The notes beneath the pieces were generated by a model. That model had not been told where the DNA came from, did not search any database, and was given only the letters and a program-made list of their open reading frames with translations. Positions 1-9,629 of a DNA stretch of 64,000 nucleotides are shown here, piece after piece; position 1 is the first letter of the stretch, and every line of letters begins with the position of its first letter. Source of the stretch: Halalkalibacter alkaliphilus (lineage in GTDB: Bacteria; Bacillota; Bacilli; Bacillales; Bacillaceae_D); assembly GCF_023555415.1 (NCBI RefSeq), contig NZ_JAKRYL010000013.1, positions 62,001 through 126,000 on the forward strand, given 5' to 3'. The position numbers were made by a program, and so were the translations under genes.

Positions 1-491
1 GAAATCCACAAGGCAGTTATATACTTGATTATGTGAAGTTGAAAATACCTGTATTTGGATTACTAGCACAAAAAACGATTATCGCTCGAGTGACAAGAAC
101 AATGGCTTCCTTGTTTGCAAGCTCTGTTCCTGTTTTACAAACATTAACGATGAGTTCGGAAATAGCTAATAATGATGTGGTCAAAAAAGTATTGGATGAC
201 TCAAAAGAATCACTCCGTTCGGGGGAGAGTTTATCAGAACCACTAAATAATAGCTGGGTTTTTCCGAAGCTAGTTAGTCACATGGTTAAAGTTGGGGAGG
301 AGTCCGGGCAACTTGATACGATGCTTGAAAAAGTTGCTGATTTTTATGAAGAAGAAGTAGAGCAAATGGCCTCCCGCATGAGTTCGATCATTGAACCTCT
401 AATGATCGTTATTCTAGGAGTAATTGTCGGTACGATTGTTCTTGCAACAATTCTACCAATGTTCACAATTTACAACGATTTTGGAAGTTAA
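1..491 (+). CDS. pilC: Type IV pilus inner-membrane platform protein PilC/GspF family (5' truncated)
   Basis: C-terminal part of a T2SSF-domain protein, the membrane platform that works with the pilus assembly ATPase. The frame is open from base 3 with no start of its own: the codons before the GTG at 33 also read as PilC-like sequence (…SYILDY then VKLKIPVFG), so the gene begins upstream of the window. The visible part has the family pattern KIPVFGLLAQK, then ARVTRTMASLFASSVPVLQ, and a hydrophobic C-terminal helix (about the last 35 residues). It ends just before a terminator. A ComGB paralogue is the alternative, but the placement before spoIIB favours a pilus gene. Confidence 0.85.
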   Translation, partial: NPQGSYILDYVKLKIPVFGLLAQKTIIARVTRTMASLFASSVPVLQTLTMSSEIANNDVVKKVLDDSKESLRSGESLSEPLNNSWVFPKLVSHMVKVGEESGQLDTMLEKVADFYEEEVEQMASRMSSIIEPLMIVILGVIVGTIVLATILPMFTIYNDFGS

Positions 492-498
492 CGGTTAG

Positions 499-535
499 AA
501 GAAACGTCTATGTAAAATAGAGGTTTCTTTTTTTA
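499..535 (+). terminator. Intrinsic terminator after pilC
   Basis: AGAAAC..CTAT pairs with ATAG..GTTTCT (one mismatch) and runs into a T tract. Confidence 0.8.
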
Positions 536-632
536 TCCCCTCATAGTAAATTTTTCAGTAATTTGTTCTATCTACCATTATTGTTTAATAGAATAGGATT
601 ATAAGAAAAAGAATGAGGGAGGGAGTGGTTAC

Positions 633-1721
633 ATGGAACAAGATAAATATAAAATATCGGTCCGCTTAAACGGGAAAGAACAAAAAATTGAAGACCGCAT
701 TCGTGAAGATGATTCTAGTAAAAATACACATAATGTACAAGATGTTTCAGAAGAGATCGTAGCGGCCCGTGACGATGCAGCAGAAGATTTAACTGAAATC
801 ATTCCTCAACCAGATAACATCATAGATTTTGGGAGTAAACAAGAAGAAAGAAAAAGAAATCAACAGCCATATTGGGATGATGGCTTCAGTGAGAAAAGTC
901 CGAAGCTGCCTTTTAAACGGAAGAAAAAATCGTACCATGCTAAAAATAAACCGAAGTTTCCGGTTATGTTGGTGGTAGCTTTGTTTTCTGCTGTTGTTGT
1001 GGGGCTAAGCTTGGGCTTCATGGTTCTAACTGTCTTTACTGGAAATGGAGCTAGTACAGCGGGTGCAGGAGAAACTGTTACCAGTGCGATTCCAACGGCT
1101 GCTGAAGCTGGGGGAAATACTCTCCCAGATTTGGCATTAGAAGTAGTGCAAGGGGGAGCATTTGGTGAGCAATCTACTGGACAAGAGATTGTTGCTAAGC
1201 TACAAGAGCAAGGGTTAGCTGCGGCATTAACGCAATCAACAGATCCGATTTACATGTTCATTGGAGCTGGTGGAGATCGAGCTCAGGCGACGAAAATAAG
1301 TTCTTTATATGAAGGGTATGGCCAAGATACGTATTTAAAGACGTATCGTGTTGATGGTCAAACGGTTACTGGACAAGCAGAAGAAGTAACGTCTTGGTTC
1401 ACAAACGCCATTTCTCATTATAAGGAACTATTACAGTTAACTGTAGATGGTTTTGGTGGAGGTTCTTTATTAACTTCCGAACGTATCGAGCAAGTTGAAA
1501 AGACGACAGCTAGCTTGCAAGCAGATCGAGATCAAGCCTTTACTAATTTAAATCAGCCAGTTCAAGATCAAGCACTAGCACTTGGAGATAATCTGGTTCT
1601 GGCTGGAGATAAACTTTCAGCATATGTAAATAGTAAAGAAGAGAAAGATCTCTGGCAAGCACAGCAAGCTCTTTTGGATGCACTTGTTAATTATGAGCTA
1701 ATCGTAGAAGCGTTGCAGTAA
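633..1721 (+). CDS. spoIIB: SpoIIB-like SPOR-domain membrane protein
   Basis: 362 residues. A charged cytoplasmic N-terminal region (1-108) ends in a basic stretch, KRKKKSYHAKNKPKF, followed by one transmembrane helix (about 110-135). The extracytoplasmic C-terminal part has a SPOR-like segment around residues 180-240. This architecture and the position immediately upstream of maf match SpoIIB of B. subtilis, which acts in septal peptidoglycan thinning and engulfment. The start ATG is preceded by GAGGGAGGG. It stands alone between two terminators. SpoIIB is poorly conserved in sequence, so the assignment leans on architecture and gene order. Confidence 0.8.
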   Translation: MEQDKYKISVRLNGKEQKIEDRIREDDSSKNTHNVQDVSEEIVAARDDAAEDLTEIIPQPDNIIDFGSKQEERKRNQQPYWDDGFSEKSPKLPFKRKKKSYHAKNKPKFPVMLVVALFSAVVVGLSLGFMVLTVFTGNGASTAGAGETVTSAIPTAAEAGGNTLPDLALEVVQGGAFGEQSTGQEIVAKLQEQGLAAALTQSTDPIYMFIGAGGDRAQATKISSLYEGYGQDTYLKTYRVDGQTVTGQAEEVTSWFTNAISHYKELLQLTVDGFGGGSLLTSERIEQVEKTTASLQADRDQAFTNLNQPVQDQALALGDNLVLAGDKLSAYVNSKEEKDLWQAQQALLDALVNYELIVEALQ

Positions 1722-1726
1722 TAGCA

Positions 1727-1765
1727 GAAAGGATGGAACTTGCTAGAGAGTTCATCCTTTTTTGT
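1727..1765 (+). terminator. Intrinsic terminator after spoIIB
   Basis: AAAGGATG(g)AACT pairs with AGTTCATCCTTT, then a T run. Confidence 0.85.
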
Positions 1766-1871
1766 GTCGTGGTAGTTTTTCTATCAAACGAATTGTTGAG
1801 ATAAGAAGAATTTGGTATTATACTCTTGAACCTGTACAATAAAAAGAAAACATTGTAGAGGTGACCCCTTC

Positions 1872-2444
1872 ATGAAATCTTTCATTTTAGCCTCAGGTTC
1901 CCCGAGGCGTAAAGAGCTACTTGAACAAGCTCATTATTCTTTTTCCATTCAAACAAGTGCAGTAGAAGAAATTGTTAAGGAGGGATTGTCTCCTGCAGAG
2001 GTTGTACAGCAATTAGCCAAGCAAAAAGCAGAGGATGTATGGTCAAAAGCAAAGGATGCTGTTGTGCTTGGCTCAGATACTGTAGTCGCCTTTGAAGATA
2101 AAATTCTTGGGAAACCAGAGAATGAAGAGGAAGCAAAGGCAATGCTCCAAATGTTATCTGGGCATACTCATAGCGTATATACGGGTGTGGCTATTTGCTC
2201 ACAAGAAGGCGTGATGACTTTTTATGAGAAAACGGATGTAGAATTTTATTCATTATCAGAGGAGGATATTAGGATGTACATTCGTAGTGGTGAACCATTT
2301 GATAAAGCAGGTAGCTATGGAATCCAGGGTTTTGGTGCTTTTTTAGTTAAACGTATTGTTGGTGATTATTTCGCTGTTGTTGGACTTCCTCTTGCTAGAA
2401 CGATGCGAGAATTAAAAAAAATCGGCATAACTCCAAACATGTAA
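1872..2444 (+). CDS. maf: Maf nucleotide pyrophosphatase (dTTP/UTP type)
   Basis: 190 residues, full family length. It has the Maf N-terminal signature LASGSPRRKELL, the VLGSDTVV segment with the catalytic Asp, and the YGIQGFGAFLV segment near 150. Maf proteins hydrolyse non-canonical or pyrimidine nucleoside triphosphates to monophosphates; overproduction in B. subtilis blocks septation. A GAGGTGA ribosome site precedes the ATG. The neighbours spoIIB, radC and mreB are as in B. subtilis. Confidence 0.95.
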   Translation: MKSFILASGSPRRKELLEQAHYSFSIQTSAVEEIVKEGLSPAEVVQQLAKQKAEDVWSKAKDAVVLGSDTVVAFEDKILGKPENEEEAKAMLQMLSGHTHSVYTGVAICSQEGVMTFYEKTDVEFYSLSEEDIRMYIRSGEPFDKAGSYGIQGFGAFLVKRIVGDYFAVVGLPLARTMRELKKIGITPNM

Positions 2445-2585
2445 TGAATTGTTCTTTTGTGAAATAGCATGTTCTTAAAATGAGTTGCGATTATAGTCAT
2501 ATCAATTACAAAACGGATTGCTTTTCTCTTTTATAAGACTTCATAAAATCTCCATTTTTGTGCAAAGTAGAAAGGAGTGTTTCCT

Positions 2586-3278
2586 TTGTCCCATTCATCC
2601 TTCCTTATTCGAGATGTCCCTGTTCGAGAAAGACCGCGAGAACGCTTGTTACAAGAAGGTCCTCAAGCATTGACGAATCAAGAAATCCTCGCTATTATCC
2701 TTCGTAGTGGTACGAGGAAAGAATCGGTTTTACAAGTAGCTCAACACCTTTTAGCGAAGTTTGATGGACTTATGTTATTAAAAGATGCTGCCATTGAGGA
2801 ATTGTGTACCGTTAATGGTATAGGAGAAGCGAAAGCAGTTGAGTTAGCTGCTTCCATTGAGCTTGGTAGGAGAATTCATAACATGCAACCAGATGAGCGT
2901 TATGTGATCCGATCTCCTGAAGATGTATCCAACTATGTGATGGAGGATATGCGCTTTTTGCAGCAGGAGCACTTTGATTGTTTGTATTTAAATACGAAGA
3001 ACCAAGTCCTTTTACGTAAAACCATATTTATTGGCAGTTTGAATGCAAGTATTGTTCATCCCCGTGAGGTGTTTAAAGAAGCATTTCGCCGTTCGGCGGC
3101 CTCGATTATTTGTATGCATAACCATCCTAGTGGCGATCCGACACCGAGTCGAGAGGATATTGAAGTGACGAAACGGTTATCAGAATCAGGAAAAGTACTC
3201 GGAATTGAGCTTCTTGATCATATTATTATTGGTGATCGTAAATTTGTTAGTCTGAAAGAACAAGGATATGTCATATAA
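2586..3278 (+). CDS. radC: RadC/JAB-domain protein (YsxA)
   Basis: About 230 residues: an N-terminal helix-hairpin-helix region (EELCTVNGIGEAKAVEL) followed by a JAB/MPN-like metalloprotease-type domain with the conserved HNHPSGDPTPSRED. The biochemical role of RadC proteins is unsettled, and the historic link to RecA-dependent repair has been questioned. A GTG at 2577 overlaps the AAAGGAG ribosome site; the TTG at 2586, eight bases beyond that site, is the better start. It lies between maf and mreB as in B. subtilis. Confidence 0.92.
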   Translation: MSHSSFLIRDVPVRERPRERLLQEGPQALTNQEILAIILRSGTRKESVLQVAQHLLAKFDGLMLLKDAAIEELCTVNGIGEAKAVELAASIELGRRIHNMQPDERYVIRSPEDVSNYVMEDMRFLQQEHFDCLYLNTKNQVLLRKTIFIGSLNASIVHPREVFKEAFRRSAASIICMHNHPSGDPTPSREDIEVTKRLSESGKVLGIELLDHIIIGDRKFVSLKEQGYVI

Positions 3279-3496
3279 TGATTCGGCAAAGATGATTATA
3301 AAGGATGTGAGTGAGTAAAGAGCATAGCGATTAGGGTAAGAGAATGGTAACATAGGGGTGTTGCCTTTTTCTTTGGTATGCATCCATTGAAATGGGTGTA
3401 AGGATGAATTTGAGAAATGTTCACGAAAGTTTTTTGATTCGTAGACTTTTACGAAACTTGGGGAACTTAAGGCTATTTTTTTTTATGATTATTCGT

Positions 3497-3502
3497 TATA
3501 AT
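3497..3502 (+). promoter_or_regulatory. Possible -10 element for mreB
   Basis: TATAAT about 40 bases upstream of mreB in the 265-base radC-mreB gap. The -35 region is only a T-rich run. Nothing else recognisable was seen in this gap. Confidence 0.35.
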
Positions 3503-3543
3503 GAAGGTTATGATTTCGGATTTGTATGAAGGGAGATACATAG

Positions 3544-4584
3544 ATGTTTGGTGGGTTCTCAAAAGATATAGGAATTGATTTAGGAACAGCAAACACGCTC
3601 GTTTACGTTAAAAGCAAAGGCATCGTTGTTCGTGAGCCGTCGGTTGTTGCACTAAGAACTGATACAGGTTCCATCGAAGCTGTCGGTAACGATGCAAAGA
3701 ATATGATTGGTCGTACGCCAGGCAATATCGTGGCTGTTCGCCCAATGAAAGATGGGGTTATTGCTGACTTCGATACAACAGCAACCATGCTGAAATACTT
3801 TATTCAACAAGCTTTAAAAAACCGTTCGATTTTTACACGTAAGCCTTCTGTGATGGTTTGTGTACCATCTGGAATAACAGCAGTTGAAAAAAGAGCTGTA
3901 GAAGATGCAACAAAGCAAGCTGGTGCAAAAGAAGCATATACCCTTGAAGAACCATTCGCAGCAGCGATTGGCGCGGACCTTCCTGTATGGGAGCCGACTG
4001 GTAGTATGGTCGTTGATATTGGTGGAGGAACAACAGAAGTAGCGATCATTTCACTTGGTGGAATTGTAACAAGTCAATCGATTCGTGTCGCAGGGGATGA
4101 AATGGATGAATCGGTTATTCAATACATTAAAAAGAAATATAATTTAATGATCGGTGAAAGAACGGCAGAAGCATTGAAGCTCGAAATTGGTTCTGCAGGC
4201 GCTCCGGAAGGTGTTGATGACATGGATATCCGTGGACGAGACTTACTAACTGGCTTACCAAAGACCATTACAGTCACAGCCGAAGAAATTGCTGGAGCCC
4301 TTGCAGATACTGTGACAACGATCATTGAATCAGTAAAAAATACATTAGAGCAATCTCCGCCAGAGCTTGCAGCGGATATTATGGATCGAGGAATTGTTCT
4401 AACAGGTGGAGGAGCGCTTTTGCGTAATCTTGACCGTGTGTTAAGTGAAGAGACGAATATGCCAGTATTAGTTGCTGAGAATCCTTTAGATTGTGTTGCG
4501 ATTGGGACTGGTAGAGCGCTTGAGAATCTACATTTATTCCGTTCAAAAGCGGGGATCACATCACGCTCAGATAGAAAATTGTAA
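3544..4584 (+). CDS. mreB: Rod-shape actin homologue MreB
   Basis: 346 residues. The actin/Hsp70 fold nucleotide motifs are present: phosphate 1 ([13 protein letters not shown]), phosphate 2 ([13 protein letters not shown]) and the adenosine motif ([12 protein letters not shown]). It forms membrane-bound filaments that guide lateral wall synthesis with MreC, MreD, RodA and PBP2. A GGGAG site precedes the ATG. It is first in the mreBCD operon; mreC follows within 13 bases. Confidence 0.98.
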   Translation: MFGGFSKDIGIDLGTANTLVYVKSKGIVVREPSVVALRTDTGSIEAVGNDAKNMIGRTPGNIVAVRPMKDGVIADFDTTATMLKYFIQQALKNRSIFTRKPSVMVCVPSGITAVEKRAVEDATKQAGAKEAYTLEEPFAAAIGADLPVWEPTGSMVVDIGGGTTEVAIISLGGIVTSQSIRVAGDEMDESVIQYIKKKYNLMIGERTAEALKLEIGSAGAPEGVDDMDIRGRDLLTGLPKTITVTAEEIAGALADTVTTIIESVKNTLEQSPPELAADIMDRGIVLTGGGALLRNLDRVLSEETNMPVLVAENPLDCVAIGTGRALENLHLFRSKAGITSRSDRKL

Positions 4585-4597
4585 GTAGGTGTCCGGC

Positions 4598-5473
4598 ATG
4601 CCATCCTTCTTTTCTAATAAAAAATTAATTATTCTTCTTGTCAGCATAATCATATTGGTCGGGTTGATTGGTTACTCGCGTACAGATAGAGAGCAAGTCA
4701 CAGGACCAGAACAAGTCATCAGAGATGCTGTTGGATGGGTGCAGACCACTTTTACGAAACCCGCATACGCTGTAGCGGGTTTCTTTGAAAATGTCCGGGA
4801 CATCCGTCAAATTTATGAAGAGAATAAATTATTGAAGGCAAGACTTGAAGAATATGCACAAATTTCTGTAGAACGGAATTTGTTACGAAATGAAAACAAT
4901 ACGTTAAAAGATATGCTTGAACTAGATGAAAGCTTAAATGATTATTTAATGAGATCAGCAGTCGTTATACATCGTAGCCCTGACCGTTGGACAGATTATA
5001 TTGGATTAAACAAAGGTTCTAATGATGGAATTGAACCAAACATGGGCGTTATTGATTCTAAAGGTGGTTTAATAGGTAAGGTAAAGCAAGTAAGTGAATT
5101 TTCTTCGAGAATTCAACTTTTATCTGATAATGATCGAACGAACCGCGTGTCAGCAATGATTTCAATGGATCAACCTGAATATGGTTTTATTGAAGGGTAT
5201 GATGCGGATTCAGGGTTATTAATTATGCGCAAGATTGATATTGAGGCAGAGATTGAAGAGAACCAAATGGTAATGACGTCTGGAAAAGGCGGCGTTTATC
5301 CGAGTGGGTTATTAATTGGTGAAATTGTACGAGTTGAGCCTGATGAATATGGTTTAACTCAAAATGCCTACATCGAACCAACGGCTGATTTTTATGCTTT
5401 AGACTATGTGTATATTATTGAACGTACGAGTACATCTCTTGATCCTGAATTGCTAGAGGAGGAACCATCGTGA
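4598..5473 (+). CDS. mreC: Rod shape-determining protein MreC
   Basis: About 291 residues. One N-terminal transmembrane helix (about 8-28), a coiled-coil segment (about 65-110, with YEENKLLKARLEEY) and the C-terminal beta domains with GLIGKV and SGKGGVYPSGLLIGEV-like motifs. It is the extracytoplasmic scaffold that activates the elongation machinery. A frame start (GTG) exists at 4589, but the ATG at 4598 has the better spacing from AGGTG. Its stop overlaps the mreD start (GTGA). Confidence 0.95.
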   Translation: MPSFFSNKKLIILLVSIIILVGLIGYSRTDREQVTGPEQVIRDAVGWVQTTFTKPAYAVAGFFENVRDIRQIYEENKLLKARLEEYAQISVERNLLRNENNTLKDMLELDESLNDYLMRSAVVIHRSPDRWTDYIGLNKGSNDGIEPNMGVIDSKGGLIGKVKQVSEFSSRIQLLSDNDRTNRVSAMISMDQPEYGFIEGYDADSGLLIMRKIDIEAEIEENQMVMTSGKGGVYPSGLLIGEIVRVEPDEYGLTQNAYIEPTADFYALDYVYIIERTSTSLDPELLEEEPS

Positions 5474-5994
5474 GCCGCTTCTATATTCCTACATTCGTCT
5501 TTCTATTGTTGGTTATAGAAGGTACTCTGTTTCAAATTATTACGCCGTCTCATCACGATATTGATGTTACGTTAGTTCCGCGATTTCTTGTCGTGATGAT
5601 TGTTTTTATTGGTATTCATTTTGGCCGATATAGCTCTATTGTTTACGGTCTTGTTTTTGGTCTCATATATGATATTGTCTATACTCAATTACTTGGTGTG
5701 TATATGTTTGGATTTGGTTTGATTGGATATGCATTTGCTTATACATATAAACAAATCCAAGATTCTTTATTTTTTCATCTGCTATTTGCAACAGTGGCCG
5801 TGTCTTTATTTGAATATTATCAGTATGGACTATACAGACTGATTGGATTAGCTGATATAGGAGCAGCACTTTTCTTTCATGAGAGATTCCTACCAGGGTT
5901 AATAGTAAATGTCTCGTTTGCCATGATTATTTACTTTCCTGTAAAAAAATTATTTTCCTATGTTCAGAAACAAGCTAGTCTTCGTGATCGTTAA
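5470..5994 (+). CDS. mreD: Rod shape-determining protein MreD
   Basis: 174 residues with five or six hydrophobic helices and no soluble domain, typical of MreD. It is an integral membrane partner of MreC. The start GTG overlaps the mreC stop by four bases, so translation is probably coupled; a GAGGAGG site lies inside the mreC end. Confidence 0.95.
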   Translation: MSRFYIPTFVFLLLVIEGTLFQIITPSHHDIDVTLVPRFLVVMIVFIGIHFGRYSSIVYGLVFGLIYDIVYTQLLGVYMFGFGLIGYAFAYTYKQIQDSLFFHLLFATVAVSLFEYYQYGLYRLIGLADIGAALFFHERFLPGLIVNVSFAMIIYFPVKKLFSYVQKQASLRDR

Positions 5995-6164
5995 GAATGT
6001 GACAAAATATGCGGTGTTTTTCTACATCTTCTTACATAAGGAAGAAGGGTTTTCGATGCGTTATGTTGAATAACGTAATATCACTGTTTTCTCGTTTTAC
6101 TCGGGTAAAATGAACATACTATTGAGTAGCAACGAAGGTGAGTGAGGCTGAGGTGGACACAACA

Positions 6165-6848
6165 ATGGTTCAAAAGAAGCAATATGTTACAATAAAAGGT
6201 ACAAAGGATGGGTTAATCTTCCTATTGGATGATAGCTGTTCTTATGAAAGTTTGCTAGAAGAATTGATCGAAAAATTATCCTCAAAGCATTATCAACAAT
6301 CAGAAGGCCCTGATGTTCTCGTAAAAGTCGATATCGGATATCGCTTTCTCCAAGAACATCAGCAGGCTGAACTAGAGAACATTATTACAGAAGGACGTAG
6401 CTTAGCTGTTGATCATTTTGAATCTCGTGTACTATCAAAAGAAGAGTCTGAGAGATTACGTCAAGAAGCACAAACGGTAACATTAATGCGGATTGTTCGC
6501 TCTGGTCAAGTGCTTCATGTCAATGGAGATGTCCTATTAATAGGTGATGTTAATCCAGGCGGAACGTTAATCGCTAACGGCAATATTTATGTGATGGGTG
6601 CTCTTAGGGGAATTGCTCATGCCGGTTTTGAAGGAAATGAAAAAGCGGTCATATCTGCTTCTCTTTTAGCTCCTGCCCAGTTAAGAATTGCTGATGAAAT
6701 TAAACAATTCGATACAGAAGAAAGAACAGAACAAATGATGGCTAGTGCATTTCTTACTGAGCAGAAGTCCTTTAAAATTGGACGAGTTCAGCAACTTGTA
6801 CAATCCCATCCAGAACTTGCAAAAAATGAAGCACAATTACAAGTGTAA
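6165..6848 (+). CDS. minC: Septum site-determining protein MinC
   Basis: About 227 residues. N-terminal domain (YVTIKGTKDGLIF) and C-terminal beta-helix with the MinC_C core VRSGQVLHVNGDVLLIGDVNPGG and GIAHAGFEGN. It inhibits FtsZ polymerisation away from midcell as a complex with MinD. The frame can be opened at GTG 6138, but the ATG at 6165, eight bases after AGGTGG, aligns with the normal N-terminus of the family. Confidence 0.95.
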   Translation: MVQKKQYVTIKGTKDGLIFLLDDSCSYESLLEELIEKLSSKHYQQSEGPDVLVKVDIGYRFLQEHQQAELENIITEGRSLAVDHFESRVLSKEESERLRQEAQTVTLMRIVRSGQVLHVNGDVLLIGDVNPGGTLIANGNIYVMGALRGIAHAGFEGNEKAVISASLLAPAQLRIADEIKQFDTEERTEQMMASAFLTEQKSFKIGRVQQLVQSHPELAKNEAQLQV

Positions 6849-6956
6849 GAGTATGTTTAATGAGGATAGTCTTTTGATCGCACACTTGTTTTAAGGTGGA
6901 AAACTATTAATTTTAACGTAGATTATAGAAGAGCGTTATAGAAAGGGGTCATCAGC

Positions 6957-7751
6957 GTGGGAGAGGCAATCGTCATTACAAGTGGAAAGGGTGGCGTTGG
7001 GAAAACTACAACGTCTGCTAATATAGGCACAGCCCTTGCGCTTTCGGGGAAGAAAGTTTGCTTAGTGGATACAGACATCGGGCTCCGCAATCTTGATGTT
7101 GTCATGGGACTTGAGAATCGAATTATTTATGACCTCGTTGATGTGATAGAGGGGCGTTGTAAGTTGAAGCAAGCATTAATCAAAGATAAACGCTTTGACT
7201 GCTTGTACTTGCTACCTGCTGCACAAACGAAAGATAAAACATCTGTTGAACCTGATCAAATGAAAGTCATTGTTGATGAATTAAAACAAGAATATGACTA
7301 TGTTCTTATAGACTGCCCTGCAGGAATTGAGCAAGGCTTTAAAAATGCAGTTGCGGGAGCAGATCGTGCAATTGTTGTAACGACACCTGAGGTTTCGGCT
7401 GTCCGTGATGCCGACCGAATTATTGGTTTGCTTGAGCAAGAGGACGTTGAAGCTCCAAGGCTAATTGTGAACCGTATTCGCGGTCATATGATGAAAAACG
7501 GAGATATGTTAGACGTTGATGAAATTGCCTCTATTTTAGCGATTGATCTTCTCGGGATTGTTGTCGATGATGAAGAAGTGATTAAGCATTCCAATAAAGG
7601 TGAACCAATTGCGCTTCATACAACAAGCAAAGCTTCGATTGCCTACCGGAATATTGCAAGAAGAATTCTTGGGGAAACTGTTCCATTGATGGCACTCGAA
7701 GAACAAAGGGGTATGTTTGCTAAAATCAAAAAGCTATTCAGCGTAAGATGA
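6957..7751 (+). CDS. minD: Septum site-determining ATPase MinD
   Basis: 264 residues, ParA/MinD family. Deviant Walker A GKGGVGKTT at residues 10-18, Walker B-type LIDCPAGIE, and a C-terminal amphipathic membrane-targeting helix (GMFAKIKKLF). It recruits MinC to the membrane at the poles and septum. GTG start with GAAAGGGG upstream. A strong terminator follows, so the min operon ends here rather than running into spoIVFA. Confidence 0.97.
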   Translation: MGEAIVITSGKGGVGKTTTSANIGTALALSGKKVCLVDTDIGLRNLDVVMGLENRIIYDLVDVIEGRCKLKQALIKDKRFDCLYLLPAAQTKDKTSVEPDQMKVIVDELKQEYDYVLIDCPAGIEQGFKNAVAGADRAIVVTTPEVSAVRDADRIIGLLEQEDVEAPRLIVNRIRGHMMKNGDMLDVDEIASILAIDLLGIVVDDEEVIKHSNKGEPIALHTTSKASIAYRNIARRILGETVPLMALEEQRGMFAKIKKLFSVR

Positions 7752-7760
7752 TAACGAAGT

Positions 7761-7799
7761 AGAGCAAGTGACCAATGTTGAGGCACTTGCTCTTTTTTA
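7761..7799 (+). terminator. Intrinsic terminator after minD
   Basis: Perfect 10-bp stem AGAGCAAGTG / CACTTGCTCT followed by seven T. Confidence 0.92.
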
Positions 7800-7876
7800 T
7801 GTTCTACAACATTGTAGTCAATTATTAAAGTTCATATTTTGGCATTATTCTTGATAATGAACGAGTAACTATGATT

Positions 7877-7906
7877 AGAAGCGGTGAGTAACGAGACGCT
7901 TCTTTT
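7877..7906 (+). terminator. Small hairpin upstream of moaB
   Basis: AGAAGCG pairs with CGCTTCT 13 bases later, then four T. It could be a weak terminator or part of the moaB leader. Confidence 0.35.
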
Positions 7907-8021
7907 CATTCACTTTCTGAGCTCCGTACCGATTATTTGGCAGACTTCGGTAACAGAGGAAGTAGGCTATGTTATGATTGTTTTCAAGAATGTGGTTTTT
8001 AAAAATAGGAGGCCAAAATAC

Positions 8022-8546
8022 ATGACGATGATGGAAGAACATTTGGAAGAAACTACAAAGAGCATTCGCTGCATGGTGTTAACGGTAACGGATTCGTGTT
8101 CGTACGAGGATGATGAAAGTGGAGCACTGATTAGGTCAATGTTAGAAAAAGAAGGACACTGTGTAACAGAGTACCAGATTATAAATGCAGAATATAGCTT
8201 AATTCAACACTGGATTAAAATCGCTGCAATTCGTGCTGATGTGGATGCGATTTTAATTACAGGAGGAACAGGGATTGCCCTTCATGATACGACGCATGAA
8301 GCTGTTAGAGATAGTTTAGATAAAGAGATGCCAGGATTCGGAGAGTTATTTCGCCATTTAAGTTTTAAAGAAGAAATCGGTACAGCTGCGATTTTAAGTC
8401 GTGCAATTGCAGGTGTACGTGACGGGAAGGCGATCTTCTCGATGCCTCGACCAACAGGAGCGATTCAATTAGCAATGGACCGAATTATTCTTCCTGAAAT
8501 CGGGTCTGTCATGAAAGAAATACTTATGGATAAAGTAAGAGTGTAA
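8022..8546 (+). CDS. moaB: Molybdenum cofactor biosynthesis protein MoaB
   Basis: 174 residues. MoaB/MogA-type fold: VLTVTDSCSYEDDESG at the N-terminus and the molybdopterin-binding ITGGTGIALHDTTHEAV loop, ending with FSMPRPTGAIQLAMDRIILPE. It acts in adenylylation or handling of molybdopterin. The frame can be extended to 7884, but AGGAGG at 8008-8013 fixes the ATG at 8022. No other moa genes are nearby; it sits between minD and spoIVFA, which usually adjoin. Confidence 0.9.
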   Translation: MTMMEEHLEETTKSIRCMVLTVTDSCSYEDDESGALIRSMLEKEGHCVTEYQIINAEYSLIQHWIKIAAIRADVDAILITGGTGIALHDTTHEAVRDSLDKEMPGFGELFRHLSFKEEIGTAAILSRAIAGVRDGKAIFSMPRPTGAIQLAMDRIILPEIGSVMKEILMDKVRV

Positions 8547-8562
8547 TAAGTTAAGTAAGAAA

Positions 8563-8599
8563 GTCTGCTTAGAGATTAAAGTCTCGGGCAGTCTTTTTG
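8563..8599 (+). terminator. Intrinsic terminator after moaB
   Basis: CTGCTT(A)GAGA pairs with TCTCGGGCAG (two G-U pairs, one bulge), then TTTTT. Confidence 0.7.
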
Positions 8600-8654
8600 T
8601 TGTGGGTTGGTTTAATTCTTGAGGGGGAACCTACTTCTTTCTTTGCTTAGGGTG

Positions 8655-8688
8655 TGTCTCAAAAGTCAGAAACAGACCTTTTGAGACA
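8655..8688 (-). terminator. Hairpin terminator after the aldo/keto reductase
   Basis: Perfect 11-bp stem TGTCTCAAAAG / CTTTTGAGACA with a 12-base loop, 21 bases beyond the minus-strand stop. It belongs to the recurring (C)TCAAAAGG-type hairpin family of this window. Confidence 0.7.
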
Positions 8689-8708
8689 GACCGCAACTTC
8701 TCTTCTAT

Positions 8709-9629
8709 CTACCGATGCTGCTCGTAACGTTCTTGTTTTGTTACTTGTTTTAGCCAAGCGATTTCATCATCTGAAACATCAAAAGATTCGATGGAACAAA
8801 TGTTTTCTTTTACTTGTTCAGCACTGCTTGCCCCGGTTACAACGGAAGCTACGACTGGAGAGCTTAGGCAGTATTGCAAAGCAAGCGCTTGGAGCGGACG
8901 ACCATCTAGTAGCTCGTGCTCCAATTTAGAGCGTAATGATACGAGTTCTTCGTATGAATAAGTAAGATAGCCTTTTTCTTTTATGGTATCAGCCATCGTG
9001 TCAAGCATTCGATCAGTAAGTAATCCTTTAGCGACAGGTCCTCTAGCAACAACGCTTATTTCGTTTTCCTCTAGAAAAGAAAATAACTCTTCAGGACGAC
9101 GATCAAGTAAACTATACTGCATCATTATGCTAACAATCGATGAACGCTTTACATACTCGCGAATGACATTGGGACGTATGGAAGAAATACCGTAATAGCG
9201 GATGACCCCTTCTTTCTTTAGCTCTTCAAAGGCTTCTATTGTTTCATCAATATTGTCTTCAATTGTTCCTCCATGAAGCTGGTATAAATCAATAAAGTCG
9301 GTTTGAAGTCTACGTAAGCTATCTTTTACAGCTGTCATTATATGTTTTTTTGAAGGGTCCCAACTCCAGCCCTCTTTTCCTTGTTCAAAACGATTACCTG
9401 CTTTTGTAGCAAGAATAATATCATTTCGTTTGCTTTTAATTATCTCACCGATAAGTTCCTCGTTTACCCCTTGATAGTACAAATCAGCAGTGTCTAAGTA
9501 ATTGATCCCACCATCAAGCGCCGATTCTATGACTTTTCTTGCGTTACTTATTTCGGTTCCAATGCTCATACAGCCAAGGCTAACTTCACTAACATATAAA
9601 TCAGATCGACCAAGTTTACGTGTTTTCAT
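8709..9629 (-). CDS. Aldo/keto reductase
   Basis: 306 residues, AKR TIM barrel. The catalytic tetrad is visible: D46 and Y51 in NYLDTADLYYQG, K76 in ILATKAG, and H119 in DLYQLHGG. It is likely an NADPH-dependent oxidoreductase of unknown substrate. The frame extends upstream to 9716, but GAGAGGAG just upstream supports the ATG at 9629, whose product begins MKTRKLGRSD as usual. It is the only minus-strand gene in the first 40 kb that is clearly real. Confidence 0.92.
   Translation of the reverse strand: MKTRKLGRSDLYVSEVSLGCMSIGTEISNARKVIESALDGGINYLDTADLYYQGVNEELIGEIIKSKRNDIILATKAGNRFEQGKEGWSWDPSKKHIMTAVKDSLRRLQTDFIDLYQLHGGTIEDNIDETIEAFEELKKEGVIRYYGISSIRPNVIREYVKRSSIVSIMMQYSLLDRRPEELFSFLEENEISVVARGPVAKGLLTDRMLDTMADTIKEKGYLTYSYEELVSLRSKLEHELLDGRPLQALALQYCLSSPVVASVVTGASSAEQVKENICSIESFDVSDDEIAWLKQVTKQERYEQHR

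Noticed and set aside
33-491. A complete 152-residue gene starting at GTG 33
   Set aside because: The codons from base 3 onward already read as PilC; the true start is outside the window.
7884-8021. N-terminal extension of moaB
   Set aside because: The AGGAGG at 8008-8013 and family length place the start at 8022.
8654-8929. 91-codon plus-strand frame, and others at 8983 and 9502
   Set aside because: Antisense shadows of the aldo/keto reductase, which has all four catalytic residues and a good ribosome site.
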